A stretch of DNA of 64,000 nt from Breoghania corrubedonensis (GCF_003053845.1 NZ_QAYG01000011.1:1-64000); one strand, 5' to 3'. Shown: positions 1 through 8,766, numbered from the stretch's first letter. A program made the numbers and translations. Notes: generated by a model from the letters alone, not told the origin.

Positions 1-96
1 CGCAACACGCTACGAGAAGACGGCCAGAAACTATCTCGCCGTCGTAACTCTGGCCGCAATCGTCCTCTGGCTTCGATAAATGTCCACACAACCTAA
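1..96 (+). mobile_element. Right end of an IS5-type insertion sequence
   Basis: The transposase tail is followed within 20 bases by the sequence TGTCCACACAACCTAA (81-96). Read on the other strand this begins TTAGGTTGTGTGGACA, the kind of terminal inverted repeat with a CTAG/TTAG-type target seen in IS427-group elements. The element boundary is therefore placed near base 96. The left end lies outside the window, so the repeat pair and target duplication cannot be checked. Confidence 0.6.
2..79 (+). pseudogene. C-terminal end of an IS5-family transposase (cut by window edge)
   Basis: The first bases read in frame as A-T-R-Y-E-K-T-A-R-N-Y-L-A and then a hydrophobic tail ending WLR before a TAA stop at 77-79. 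This is the characteristic C-terminus of IS5-family (IS427-like) DDE transposases, in which the RYxKTARN(F/Y)L motif follows the catalytic Glu. Only 25 codons lie in the window, so I cannot tell whether the full gene to the left is intact. The identification is recalled from the family signature and was not searched. Confidence 0.72.
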
Positions 97-707
97 CCCA
101 CCGATTCCCGCAGAAATACACGCGAAACGTGTTACGAAAAATTTATACAACCATATATAGAAACGCTTATGACGTTGTGTTATGTTGCCTCTCGGTTGGC
201 CTGGCGTGGTTTTCAATGTCCGGCCGGCAAGAAGCGGAGGCTGTTCTGTCACGTTGGTGACATCAAGCCTATGCTATAATTGAAGGGTATTAATTTATTC
301 GGAAAACATGAAACTTATGTCGGGATCATGAGATATTATTATAATTTTATTATGAATTTGATTTTGGCGTAATGGAAGAGCTTTAAATCCCGACATATTC
401 TTTATTAACCGGCTGATCTTGCCGGTGACGTCCGAGAGCAGAGTGTTCGCCAAAGCCCATATTACGGGCGCGCGGCGGGCGGGAGAGAGTTACCCTCCCA
501 GGCTCGGTTCTTGTTGGCGGTGCTTCGTTTCGCGGGGCTTCAAACTTCGGCCGGGCCTGACGACATGCGAAATGTCTTGTCAGGCTCGGCCGTCTTCGTT
601 TGTGGACCGGTCGGCGCGCGCCATCTTCGGCGGCGTTGTCGTTGCGTTTGGCCTGGAAAGGGCGGCATGGATTGACGCTCCCGAACGCGACTGCTAACGC
701 CAGCGCC
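97..707. other. Gene-free stretch, AT-rich at 97-400
   Basis: No convincing gene is seen. Bases 110-180 and 250-400 are strikingly AT-rich compared with the rest of the window, as is common beside insertion sequences or island borders. Bases 400-700 return to high GC and hold a long hairpin at 549-591. Short open frames here have no recognisable motif, no good ribosome binding site and no agreement between strands. Confidence 0.5.
549..591. other. Long hairpin upstream of the pseudouridine synthase
   Basis: The left arm GGCCGGGCCTGACGACAT (549-566) pairs with ATGTC-TT-GTCAGGCTCGGCC (572-591), giving about 18 base pairs with one G-T pair, a two-base bulge and a short GCGAA loop. The following bases are only moderately T-rich, so it is a weak candidate for an intrinsic terminator. 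It could equally be the core of a small structured RNA or an extragenic palindrome. Confidence 0.4.
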
Positions 708-1370
708 ATGCCGCAAACGCGCCCCTTCGTCTACGATCCGCCCAAAGGCCCTCTCGTCGTCCTCCACGCGGACGCCGATATCCTCGTCGTGGCGAAACCG
801 TCGGGTCTGTTGTCGACGCAGGGCAAGGCGGCCGAACATGCCGACTGTCTCATCGCCCGTATCAATGCGGAGTATCCGGAAGCGACGCTGGTCCACCGCC
901 TCGATTGCGCGACCTCCGGCGTCATGGTCTTTGCCCGCAACCGGGCCTCCCACCGCCACCTCGGGTTGCAGTTCGAGCGCCGCAAGCTCTCCAAGACTTA
1001 TGTGGCGCGTGTCTGGGGGAGTATCGCGGACGATGAAGGCGTGATCGACAAGCCGCTGCGCTGTGACTGGCCGAACCGCCCGAAACAGATCGTCGATTTC
1101 GTCGAAGGCCGCCCGGCGCTGACGCGCTGGCATGTGGAGGCCCGCGAGGCGGCGGCGACACGCGTCCGCCTGCTGCCGCAGACCGGCCGTTCCCATCAGC
1201 TGCGCGTGCATATGGCCGATCTCGGACATCCCATCCTGGGCGATGCGCTCTATGCCGACGACGACGCCTTTGCCGGTGCACCGCGCCTTCAGCTTCATGC
1301 CGAAACGCTCACCATCCGCCATCCGGTCGGCGGTGAACCGATGACGTTCATCGATCCCTGCCCCTTCTAG
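708..1370 (+). CDS. rluA: RluA-family pseudouridine synthase
   Basis: This 220-residue protein isomerises uridine to pseudouridine in structured RNA. The family signature HRLD, carrying the catalytic Asp, sits near residue 64 within a [17 protein letters not shown] context, followed by the K-x-Y (KTYVARVWG) and [12 protein letters not shown] motifs typical of RluA/RluC/RluD. There is no N-terminal S4 domain, and the length matches the compact RluA type, which acts on 23S rRNA and some tRNAs. The ATG at 708 is chosen because the family fold begins about 10 residues later; in-frame codons further upstream have no supporting homology. The exact RNA target cannot be read from sequence. Confidence 0.88.
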   Translation: MPQTRPFVYDPPKGPLVVLHADADILVVAKPSGLLSTQGKAAEHADCLIARINAEYPEATLVHRLDCATSGVMVFARNRASHRHLGLQFERRKLSKTYVARVWGSIADDEGVIDKPLRCDWPNRPKQIVDFVEGRPALTRWHVEAREAAATRVRLLPQTGRSHQLRVHMADLGHPILGDALYADDDAFAGAPRLQLHAETLTIRHPVGGEPMTFIDPCPF

Positions 1371-1434
1371 AACGTCCTCCGAAGGGCGTGTTCGCCCCTT
1401 GTCCTCACTTGATAGTGGCTGGAGATGTGACGGA

Positions 1435-2007
1435 ATGATGAGCGAAAAGAACAAGATGCTTGCCGGATTGCCCTATCGGGCGGATTGCCCGGAACTGGTG
1501 GCCGACAGGGAGCGTGCAAGCGCCTGGATGGATCGTTTCAATGCCCGCCAGGCCGCCCCGGCTGCGGAGCAGCGTGACCGTCTCGCGGAGCTTTTCGCAG
1601 ACGTCGGCGAGGGGGTGGTCATCCGTCCGCCGTTTCATTGCGATTACGGCTACAACATCAGCGTCGGCCGGAACGTATTCGTCAATTTCGGCTGCATCGT
1701 GCTCGATGTCGCCGCAGTGGAGATCGGCGACTTCACCCAGATCGGACCGGGTGTTCAGATCCTCACCGCCGATCACCCGCGCGATCCCGAACTCCGGAGC
1801 CGGGGCGTGGAGTCGGGCCGTCCGATCCGCATCGGACGAAACGTCTGGATCGGTGGCGGCGCGATCGTCTTGCCCGGCGTGACGATCGGCGACGATGCGA
1901 TCGTCGGGGCCGGCGCCGTCGTGACCCGGGATGTGCCGGCGGGCGCTACGGTGGTCGGCAATCCGGCGCGGCTCGTGTCGGGTGTCGCGTCGCCGTCCGG
2001 CCGCTGA
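1435..2007 (+). CDS. Maltose/NodL-type sugar O-acetyltransferase
   Basis: A 190-residue acyltransferase likely to move acetyl groups from acetyl-CoA to a sugar hydroxyl. The N-terminus ([15 protein letters not shown]) is the short helical Mac domain of maltose acetyltransferases. The rest is a left-handed beta-helix of hexapeptide repeats, including [20 protein letters not shown] and VVGNPARL. The catalytic His is in the ADHPRDPE segment. A GGAGA ribosome site at 1421-1425 supports ATG 1435; ATG 1438 is an equally possible start. It is a single gene between rluA and the GMC gene. Its substrate is unknown: NodL, maltose O-acetyltransferase and LacA-type relatives share all of these motifs. Confidence 0.85.
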   Translation: MMSEKNKMLAGLPYRADCPELVADRERASAWMDRFNARQAAPAAEQRDRLAELFADVGEGVVIRPPFHCDYGYNISVGRNVFVNFGCIVLDVAAVEIGDFTQIGPGVQILTADHPRDPELRSRGVESGRPIRIGRNVWIGGGAIVLPGVTIGDDAIVGAGAVVTRDVPAGATVVGNPARLVSGVASPSGR

Positions 2008-2078
2008 ACGAAGGCCTTTGCGCGGGGCCGGCAACCTGTGAACGCTTGACGCGGCCGCGCTGCAATGCTCAACGATGA

Positions 2079-2102
2079 GAACGCCCTGGGGAGAGGGCGT
2101 TC
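2079..2102. terminator. Perfect hairpin between acetyltransferase and GMC gene
   Basis: GAACGCCCT (2079-2087) and AGGGCGTTC (2094-2102) form a perfect 9-bp stem with a 6-base loop, starting 70 bases after the acetyltransferase stop. There is no U-tract, and the ribosome site of the next gene begins within 10 bases. It may therefore be a terminator or a leader hairpin affecting translation of the dehydrogenase. Confidence 0.4.
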
Positions 2103-2119
2103 GTTGGGGGGAGGGCGCC

Positions 2120-3733
2120 ATGGCGCAGGAGACGTACGATTATATCGTGGTGGGCGCCGGCTCGGCCGGCTCGGTTCTGGCCAACCGCCTGTCCGCCGAT
2201 CCGTCCGCGCGCGTTCTGGTGCTGGAGGCCGGCGGGCGCGACGACTGGATCTGGTTCCACATTCCCGTCGGTTATCTCTTCGCCATCAACAATCCGCGTT
2301 CCGACTGGTGCTTCCGCACGCGCGCCGAGCCCGGCCTCAACGGTCGTTCTCTCATCTATCCGCGCGGCAAGGTGATCGGCGGATCGTCAGCGATCAACGC
2401 CATGATATACATGCGCGGCCAGGCGGGCGATTACGATCACTGGCGCCAGCTCGGCCTCAGCGGCTGGGGCTGGGACGATGTGCTGCCGATCTTCAAGGCG
2501 CACGAGAACCACTATCTGGGCGCTTCCGATCTGCATGGCGCGGGTGGCGAATGGCGGGTGGAGCCGCCACGCGTGCGCTGGGATGTGCTCGACCGTTACC
2601 GCGATGCGGCGGCCGAGTGCGGCATTCCCAAGATCGACGATTTCAACCGCGGCGACAACGAAGGCTCTTCGTATTTTCAGGTCAACCAGCGCCGTGGCGT
2701 GCGCTGGTCGGCGGCACGCGGTTTCCTGAAGCCCGCCCTGAAACGCAACAACCTGACGCTGGAAATCGGCTGTGCGGTGGACAGGCTGACATTCGAAGGA
2801 AAGCGCGCGACGGGCGTCGAGTGGATCCAGAACGGTGTGCGCCGCTCCGCTTCCGCCCGGCGCGAGATCGTGCTCGCCTCTGGCTCCATCGGCTCCGTCC
2901 AGGTCCTCCAGCGCTCGGGCATCGGGGATGGAGAACATCTGAAATCGCTGGGTATTCCGGTGGTCGCGGATCGCAAAGGCGTCGGCGCCAACCTGCAGGA
3001 CCACCTGCAACTGAGGATGATCTACAAGGTTTCCGGCGTTCGCACGCTGAACGAGACCTACGCCAATCTCCTGCGCCGTGCCTGGATGGGGATCGAGTAT
3101 GCCCTGAACCGCTCCGGGCCGCTCACCATGGCGCCTTCCCAGCTCGGCATCTTCACCCGCTCGGGCGATGACGTCGAGCGCGCGGATCTCGAATTCCACG
3201 TCCAGCCGCTCTCGCTCGACAAGTTTGGCGATCCCCTCCACGCCTTTCCCGCCATCACCACGAGCGTGTGCAATCTGCGTCCGGAAAGCCGCGGGCACAT
3301 CCGCATCACGGAGCCGGACGTGGGCGCGCAGCCCGAAATCGCCCCGAACTATCTCGCCGCCGAACGGGACCGGGAGATCGCCGCGCGCTCCCTGCGGATC
3401 GCCCGCCGCATCACGAACGCGCCCGCGTTTTCCGAATTCAAGCCCGAGGAATACCTGCCGGGGCCCTCTATCGGCGATGACGATGCGGCGTTGGCAAAGG
3501 CGGCCGGCGATATCGGCACCACCATATTCCACCCCGTCGGCACGGCGAAGATGGGCCTCGTCTCCGATCCCATGGCCGTCGTCGACGAACGGTTGCGCGT
3601 CTTTGGTGTCAAGGGACTGCGCGTCGCCGACGCCTCGGTCATGCCGACCATCACCTCCGGCAACACCAACTCGCCCACCATCATGATTGCCGACAAGGCC
3701 GCCACCATGGTCCGGGAGGATAATCGCGGCTGA
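2120..3733 (+). CDS. GMC-family FAD-dependent alcohol/choline dehydrogenase
   Basis: A 537-residue flavoprotein that oxidises a primary alcohol with FAD. The N-terminal dinucleotide-binding motif is VVGAGSAGSVLANRL. The first GMC signature is GKVIGGSSAINAM, and the C-terminal active site has the catalytic His in FHPVGTAKMG and the Asn in SGNTNSPTIMIADKAA. The ATG at 2120 follows a strong GGGGGAGGG ribosome site and places the FAD motif near residue 9. It lies 71 bases before a FadB-like gene, so the pair may oxidise an alcohol to an acyl chain that then enters beta-oxidation, as with AlkJ-like or polyethylene-glycol dehydrogenases. Choline dehydrogenase (BetA) is an alternative, but no betaine aldehyde dehydrogenase or BetI is nearby. 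Confidence 0.9.
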   Translation: MAQETYDYIVVGAGSAGSVLANRLSADPSARVLVLEAGGRDDWIWFHIPVGYLFAINNPRSDWCFRTRAEPGLNGRSLIYPRGKVIGGSSAINAMIYMRGQAGDYDHWRQLGLSGWGWDDVLPIFKAHENHYLGASDLHGAGGEWRVEPPRVRWDVLDRYRDAAAECGIPKIDDFNRGDNEGSSYFQVNQRRGVRWSAARGFLKPALKRNNLTLEIGCAVDRLTFEGKRATGVEWIQNGVRRSASARREIVLASGSIGSVQVLQRSGIGDGEHLKSLGIPVVADRKGVGANLQDHLQLRMIYKVSGVRTLNETYANLLRRAWMGIEYALNRSGPLTMAPSQLGIFTRSGDDVERADLEFHVQPLSLDKFGDPLHAFPAITTSVCNLRPESRGHIRITEPDVGAQPEIAPNYLAAERDREIAARSLRIARRITNAPAFSEFKPEEYLPGPSIGDDDAALAKAAGDIGTTIFHPVGTAKMGLVSDPMAVVDERLRVFGVKGLRVADASVMPTITSGNTNSPTIMIADKAATMVREDNRG

Positions 3734-3804
3734 AGGCCTCTCTCTATCCTTCCTCTCGTTCTCCTCCCAACCGATCGACCAGCATACAACAAACGGGAAC
3801 CCGT

Positions 3805-5871
3805 ATGTCGAACCAGCCCTCGCAGGACACCGTCCACGTCGAACGCCGCAAGGCGGCGACGGGAGACATCGCCCTGCTCACCATCGATTTTCCGCCCGTC
3901 AACGCGGGTTCCACGGCGATGCGGGCGGCGTTGCTGTCCGCTCTCGAGGGGCTTGATCTCGAGACCCTCGCGGGCGTGGTCCTGACCGGGGCCGGCGGGA
4001 ACTTCGTCGGCGGGGCCGATATTCGCGAATTCGACGCGCCCGCCCGCGAACCGCATCTGCCTGATGTGCTCTCGAAGATCGAGTCCTGCCCGGTTCCGGT
4101 CATCGCGGCGATCGACGGCGCAGCGCTCGGCGGTGGCTACGAACTGGCGCTTGGGTGCGATGGTCGCATCGCCACACCCCGCGCCGTGGTGGGCCTGCCG
4201 GAAGTGACCCTCGGTCTCATTCCAGGTTCCGGCGGCACGCTTCGTCTGCCGCGCCTTGTCGGCGAGGCGCAGGCCATCGAGCTCGTCACCTCCGGCCGCC
4301 GGGTGAAGACGTCGGAAGCGCTGAAGCTCGGCATGATCGACGCGGTCGCGGACGGGGACCTGATCGAAGCGGCGATCGCGCACCTGGTCTTGCCGGGGAC
4401 GGGCAAGCGCATCCTGCGTGACCTGCCGGCGCGCCCCGATACGGCGGAAGCGGTCGAAGCCGCCGAACAGGCGGCCTTGAAGAAGAGCCGTGGCGCTTTC
4501 GCGGTTCGCGAGGCCGTCGATGCGGTCAAGCGCGCCCACACCATGCCGGCTGGCGAGGCGCTGGCGGCTGAACGCGAAGCGAGCCTGCGTTTGCGTCGCG
4601 GGCCGCAGTCGCGCGCGCTCCGCCATCTGTTCTTCGCCGAGCGTGCCGCCACGAAGCTGCCCGAGGGGGAGGAACCGTTGGCGATCGACACCGTCGGTAT
4701 CGTTGGCGGCGGTCGCATGGGGCAGGGTATCGCGCTTGCCTTCGCGCAAGCCGGTCTGACCGTGCGGATTTCCGAGCGTGACGCGGATCTCCTCAAGGCC
4801 GCGATGAGCGCGCTGGCCGATGCCGCGGACGGGTTGGCGGAACGCGGTCGTATCGCCTCCGCCGCCGATCTGATGGAGCGGATCCTTCCCGGCAGCCTGG
4901 GGGACATGGCAGACTGCGATCTTGTCGTGGAGGCGATCATCGAGGACATGGACGCCAAGAAGGCGCTGTTCACCCAGCTCGACGCCATCCTCCGCGATGA
5001 TGCCATCCTCGCCACCAACACGTCCTATCTCGATATCGATGAGATCGCGCGTGCCACAAAGGCGCCCGCTCGTGTGGCGGGCCTGCATTTCTTCAATCCG
5101 GCCAATGTCATGCGGCTGGTGGAAGTGATCGACGCCGAGGCGACCTCGCCGCAAGTGCTGGCAAGCCTGGTGAAGCTCGCAAAGCGTATCCGCAAGCTGC
5201 CGGTGGTGGCGCGGGTGGGCGAGGGCTTCATCGGCAACCGCATCTTCGCCGCCTACCGCCAGCAGGCCGAATTCCTGATCGAGGAAGGCGCGCTGCCGCT
5301 TGAGGTCGATGAGGCCATGGAGGGCTTCGGCTTCGCCATGGGACTATTCAAGGTCTACGACCTGGCCGGTCTCGATATCGCCTGGGCGCGACGCAAGCGC
5401 CTTGCGCCGACCCGCGATCCGCGCGCCCGCTATGTCGAGATCCCGGACGTTCTGTGCGAACTGGGACGTTTCGGCCGCAAGACGGGAAGTGGTTGGTACG
5501 ACTATGCCAGCGGCAAGCCGGTGCCGTATGCCGAGGTTGAGACCATCATCGTCGACACGGCCGTATCAAAAGGCGTCAGGCGTCGCACCTTCACGTCCGA
5601 CGAGATCGTTTCGCGGATCATGGCGGCGATCGTCAACGAGGCGGCGCTGCTGCTGGAAGAGGGGATCGCCGCGCGCGCATCCGACGTCGATATCGTGTTT
5701 GTCAACGGCTACGGCTTTCCGAAGCTGAAGGGCGGTCCGCTGCACTGGGCGGCAAGCCTGCCGCGCGCGGAGGTTCTCGCCGCCGTCGATGCGATGGCAC
5801 ACGCCTCCGGCTTCGGCATTGAGCGCGCCGCCAATCTGGAAGCCGTGCTCGACGACGCAGGGAAATTGTGA
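3805..5871 (+). CDS. Bifunctional enoyl-CoA hydratase / 3-hydroxyacyl-CoA dehydrogenase (FadB/FadJ-like)
   Basis: A 688-residue multifunctional beta-oxidation enzyme. The N-terminal crotonase part (about 1-200) has the oxyanion-hole segment GGNFVGGADI and the two catalytic glutamates in GGGYELALG and GLPEVTLGLIPGSGGT. The NAD-binding part begins at VGIVGGGRMGQGIA (about residue 295), followed by the catalytic His in LHFFNPANVMRLVEV and the substrate motif GFIGNRIF. Two C-terminal 3HCDH domains close the protein. It hydrates trans-2-enoyl-CoA and oxidises the resulting 3-hydroxyacyl-CoA. No thiolase gene is adjacent. It probably forms an operon with the preceding dehydrogenase. Length suits the peroxisomal-type or FadJ-like class. 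Confidence 0.92.
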   Translation: MSNQPSQDTVHVERRKAATGDIALLTIDFPPVNAGSTAMRAALLSALEGLDLETLAGVVLTGAGGNFVGGADIREFDAPAREPHLPDVLSKIESCPVPVIAAIDGAALGGGYELALGCDGRIATPRAVVGLPEVTLGLIPGSGGTLRLPRLVGEAQAIELVTSGRRVKTSEALKLGMIDAVADGDLIEAAIAHLVLPGTGKRILRDLPARPDTAEAVEAAEQAALKKSRGAFAVREAVDAVKRAHTMPAGEALAAEREASLRLRRGPQSRALRHLFFAERAATKLPEGEEPLAIDTVGIVGGGRMGQGIALAFAQAGLTVRISERDADLLKAAMSALADAADGLAERGRIASAADLMERILPGSLGDMADCDLVVEAIIEDMDAKKALFTQLDAILRDDAILATNTSYLDIDEIARATKAPARVAGLHFFNPANVMRLVEVIDAEATSPQVLASLVKLAKRIRKLPVVARVGEGFIGNRIFAAYRQQAEFLIEEGALPLEVDEAMEGFGFAMGLFKVYDLAGLDIAWARRKRLAPTRDPRARYVEIPDVLCELGRFGRKTGSGWYDYASGKPVPYAEVETIIVDTAVSKGVRRRTFTSDEIVSRIMAAIVNEAALLLEEGIAARASDVDIVFVNGYGFPKLKGGPLHWAASLPRAEVLAAVDAMAHASGFGIERAANLEAVLDDAGKL

Positions 5872-6161
5872 ACCCCATTGCGCTCGCACAAACCTGACCA
5901 AGTCGCGAGACGTGGCGTGACGGCTTTATGCGTTCAGGCGATTTCGCCTGAACGCATGGCCTGCCGAGCGCTCGCGCCATCGCCCGCGAAAGCCGGTTCA
6001 TGGCAAGGGCGACCCACAGCTCGAAGCTTGGTGACAAAAGAAGGATTTCAGGAAGCGTCTTCAAAAACGTCAGGACGAAATGACCGGGCCGGATCGCCGG
6101 TTTGGGGTGTCGCGGGCCTTGTGGGGAGCGGCCGAGCGAATTTTCGCCGAGACGGCAGGGC
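5872..6161. other. Intergenic stretch with one perfect palindrome
   Basis: No gene is seen here. The only structure noted is the palindrome at 5928-5957. Short frames on both strands lack motifs or ribosome sites. The zinc-ribbon gene on the minus strand ends at the right border. Confidence 0.45.
5928..5957. repeat. Perfect 13-bp inverted repeat after the FadB-like gene
   Basis: ATGCGTTCAGGCG (5928-5940) and CGCCTGAACGCAT (5945-5957) are exact complements around the 4-base loop ATTT. It lies 57 bases past the FadB-like stop with no U-tract. It could be a Rho-independent-like terminator or, more likely, a member of a dispersed extragenic palindrome family; no second copy is visible in this window. 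Confidence 0.6.
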
Positions 6162-6347
6162 TCAACGAGCCGCGCTGCGATCGTCGCGCGAGATCTCGGT
6201 GCGGATCTCTCCCCACGAGCCGAGGGGAGCAAGGCACGCCGAGCAGTCGATCTGCATCCGCTCCGGGATGTCGACGGTCGTGATCGTGTTGGTCGCGCCG
6301 CAATGCGGGCACGGCACGGAGTAATTATCGAAGGCAGGCGGGTTCAT
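6162..6347 (-). CDS. Small zinc-ribbon protein
   Basis: A 61-residue protein with a CPHCG motif near residue 13 and CSACL near residue 35, spaced as in a zinc ribbon (CxxC-N19-CxxC). The segment between is mostly beta-prone. A clear GGAAGGGAG ribosome site lies 5 bases upstream of the ATG at 6347, which supports real translation. No enzymatic motif is present; such mini-ribbons usually bind nucleic acid or act as partner subunits, but no function can be assigned. It stands alone between two plus-strand genes, with a poorly coding C-terminal tail rich in Arg and Ser. Confidence 0.65.
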   Translation of the reverse strand: MNPPAFDNYSVPCPHCGATNTITTVDIPERMQIDCSACLAPLGSWGEIRTEISRDDRSAAR

Positions 6348-6815
6348 TTGAACTCCCTTCCAAAATCAGAAGGCGGGAGCGTCAATCTATGGTGTCGAAC
6401 AGATTTTGTCTCTCAGCCGTCGTCATGCCCTTGTCAAGAAATCCGACGGTAAGGGGATCATACGCGATCTCACGCAGAGAGTCGAACTTATTGAAGTATA
6501 AGCGTCGGAATTATTGCTCTTTGTACGGTTTTAGACAGTGTCTTCCGGAGGTGGTTTGGTAAAATGAGAAGAAGTGTAGATTTTGAATAAAATAGAGTAA
6601 CAGGATAAGTCGTCCTGATTACGAGCGAATTTTTGCCGGCCAGGGCACGCTGAAACTTGTGCCCTGGCCGAATCTCTCCGACGCTATAGTGCGGACGGAA
6701 TGGTTTGGATTGTACGGGATACGCCCGGTGCGGCCCGCATTGCATGCGTCCGTTGAGAAGGAGAAGCGATCATGTCGGCAACAAATGCACTTCTTCTCTG
6801 TAAGGGAGACATGGA
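6348..6815. other. Gene-free stretch with a palindrome upstream of the thioesterase
   Basis: No gene is supported. Bases 6480-6640 are AT-rich and may carry promoters for the divergent zinc-ribbon and thioesterase genes. A perfect 12-bp inverted repeat lies at 6637-6670. An AGGGAG ribosome site at 6803-6808 precedes the thioesterase start. Confidence 0.45.
6637..6670. repeat. Perfect 12-bp inverted repeat
   Basis: CGGCCAGGGCAC (6637-6648) and GTGCCCTGGCCG (6659-6670) are exact complements around a 10-base loop. No U-tract follows on either strand. It lies 145 bases upstream of the thioesterase gene. It may be an extragenic palindrome, an attenuator-like hairpin or a terminator for an unseen transcript. 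Confidence 0.5.
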
Positions 6816-7265
6816 ATGACACGGCGCCCGGCCCCCTCCCGTCGTGACGCATACCGGACGTTCCGCACGATCCAGACGCGCTGGATGGACAACGACATCT
6901 ACGGCCACATGAACAATGTCGTGCACTATTCGTTGTTCGATACCGCGGTCAACGGCTGGCTTGTGGAGGAAGGCGTGCTCGATATTCTGGCGGGCGACCG
7001 GGTCGGACTGGTGGTAGAGACGGGATGCCGCTATCACGCCGAGATGGCCTTCCCCGACATCGTGACCGCCGGCATCCGTGTGGCCCGGATCGGAACGTCT
7101 TCGGTGCGCTACGAGGTCGGTCTCTTCCGTAACGAAGAGGAAACGGCGAGCGCGGAAGGTTTCTTCGTCCACGTCTATGTCGACAGGCGTACGCGTCGTC
7201 CGGTGCCTCTCGATCAGCCACTTCGCGCCGCGCTCGAGACGATTCGCAATCCGGCCGAAGGCTGA
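6816..7265 (+). CDS. Hotdog-fold acyl-CoA thioesterase (4HBT/YbgC type)
   Basis: A 149-residue single hotdog domain that probably hydrolyses an acyl-CoA thioester. The family signature is clear: WMDNDIYGHMNNVVHY near residue 24 holds the catalytic Asp, followed by the long central helix. Later come RYHAEMAFPD and a conserved strand ending in FVHVYVDRRTRRPVPL. Length and motif order match the 4-hydroxybenzoyl-CoA thioesterase class I group. The start follows an AGGGAG site at 6803-6808. An overlapping ATG at 6811 is in another frame and stops at once. The gene is monocistronic, and the substrate cannot be deduced. Confidence 0.87.
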   Translation: MTRRPAPSRRDAYRTFRTIQTRWMDNDIYGHMNNVVHYSLFDTAVNGWLVEEGVLDILAGDRVGLVVETGCRYHAEMAFPDIVTAGIRVARIGTSSVRYEVGLFRNEEETASAEGFFVHVYVDRRTRRPVPLDQPLRAALETIRNPAEG

Positions 7266-7638
7266 AAGGTGACGGCAATACGACGCAGCCGATCCGTCCG
7301 CTTGCAAAGCCCTGCAAAAAGCGGTTGAACTCCTCTGAGCTTTCAGCGTTGAAAAACGGAACGACGCCCCTTCCCGGATCGGTCTTGGATGGCGCCGGCG
7401 TCGGGCGACTGAACGCGCTCGGCGACCGGGTTTCGTCATTGCGGCGGCTTCAGTCACCGCGCCTTCGCAGCTATAAGAGGTGCCGGCCTTTGTGCGGATG
7501 TCCCGCCGTTCCATTTTTGCTATCAGTGTCATGGCCCGCCTGACTTGGGGGTGTTCGACAGCCTTGGCCCGTTTGACAGGAAGATGCCCTTTTGACCGTG
7601 CGCACGATCCAATACCGTCCAGAACCCGGAGCGCCGAA
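7266..7638. other. Gene-free stretch upstream of the efflux operon
   Basis: No coding sequence with motifs or codon bias is seen. The long frame that reaches back to 7480 is an upstream extension of the adaptor gene without secretion features. This stretch should hold the promoter for the efflux operon, but I recognise no specific operator. Confidence 0.4.
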
Positions 7639-8766
7639 TTGAGGCCGCACGATCAGCGCCAGTCATGGCGAAAGGCCCGCGCGACATTGCGCATGTCTGC
7701 ATGCGCGCTCGCGCTGCTCCTCGCCGGCGTCTGCGCTCAGACCACGGCCCGGGCCGAGCCGACGGGGCCCAAGCGGGTCGATACGGTTACCGTCGCCATA
7801 CGACCCTACGTCAAGCAGGTCACGCTGACAGGCGAGATCGCTGCGCGCAATCAGGCTGCGCTGTCGTTCAAGGTCGGTGGCCGGGTCTCCGACGTTCATG
7901 TCGATGTGGGTGATCATCTGAAAAAGGGGGACGAGCTCGCGCGCATCGATCCAACGGAGCAGGAAGCCGATGTCGCCGCCGCGAAAGCCGCCGTCACATC
8001 TGCCGAAGCCCGGCTCAAGAACGCCCGGTCGACCTTCGATCGCCAAAGCGCCCTGCTTGCGAGCGGCTTCACCACCCGTTCCGACTATGACAGCGCGGAA
8101 AAGGCGCTGAAGACGGCGCAGAACACGCTGGAAAGCGCGCAGGCCCAATTGGGCAGCGCCAACAGCAATCTTGCCGATACAGTACTGAAGGCCGATGCCG
8201 CCGGCATCGTCACCGAACGCAATGTCGATCCGGGGCAGGTGGTTGGCGCCGCGCAAAGCGTCTTCAATTTCGCTTACGATGGCGACCGGGACGCGATCTT
8301 CGACATTCAGGAGCAATTGTTGACCGGGTCCGCGCCCGCGCGCATCGACATCGCTCTTCTGTCTGACCCAACAGTTGCCACCGCCGGTCACATTCGGGAA
8401 GTCTCTCCCCTGATCAATCCGAAGACCGGAACCGTCGAGGTCAAGGTCGCTCTTGATCGTGTGCCGCCTCAAATGCAGCTGGGCGCACCCGTTGCCGGCA
8501 GTGTCCGTCAGTCCATTCTCGAGAAGGTCATCGAGCTGCCGTGGCAGGCGCTTGCGGCGGATGATGGACGGCCCGCCGTCTGGGTGGTCGACCCGCGTGA
8601 CAACACCGTCACACTGCGGCCGATCCGGATCGAGCGTTACAATTCCAGCCAGATTATTGTCGCCGATGGTCTGGCGGCGGGCGAGCAGGTGGTAACCAGT
8701 GGTTCGCAGATGCTGCGTGCGGGAGAACCCGTTCAGGTCGTGAAGACCACGGAGGCCGGACAATGA
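7639..8766 (+). CDS. RND efflux periplasmic adaptor, first of a tandem pair
   Basis: A 375-residue membrane-fusion protein that should link an inner-membrane RND pump to an outer-membrane channel. A signal-like hydrophobic stretch (ACALALLLAGVC) is followed by the lipoyl half-motif around AALSFKVGGRVSDVHVDVGDHLKKGD, a long alpha-hairpin (about 100-190) rich in Ala, Lys and Glu, and beta-barrel and membrane-proximal domains. The start at TTG 7639 is favoured by a GGAG site about 7 bases upstream; ATG 7693 would begin directly at the signal peptide. The gene overlaps the next adaptor by ATGA. The closest known layout is TriA/TriB, where two adaptors serve one pump. Confidence 0.88.
   Translation: MRPHDQRQSWRKARATLRMSACALALLLAGVCAQTTARAEPTGPKRVDTVTVAIRPYVKQVTLTGEIAARNQAALSFKVGGRVSDVHVDVGDHLKKGDELARIDPTEQEADVAAAKAAVTSAEARLKNARSTFDRQSALLASGFTTRSDYDSAEKALKTAQNTLESAQAQLGSANSNLADTVLKADAAGIVTERNVDPGQVVGAAQSVFNFAYDGDRDAIFDIQEQLLTGSAPARIDIALLSDPTVATAGHIREVSPLINPKTGTVEVKVALDRVPPQMQLGAPVAGSVRQSILEKVIELPWQALAADDGRPAVWVVDPRDNTVTLRPIRIERYNSSQIIVADGLAAGEQVVTSGSQMLRAGEPVQVVKTTEAGQ

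Noticed and set aside
31-252. 73-codon minus-strand frame at the left edge
   Set aside because: It overlaps the transposase tail and IS end and has no motif.
540-1454. 304-codon minus-strand frame over rluA
   Set aside because: It lies opposite a gene with full RluA motifs and shows only GC-driven codon shadow composition.
3349-5154. 601-codon minus-strand frame over the GMC and FadB-like genes
   Set aside because: It spans two good plus-strand genes and an intergenic gap and has no recognisable domain.
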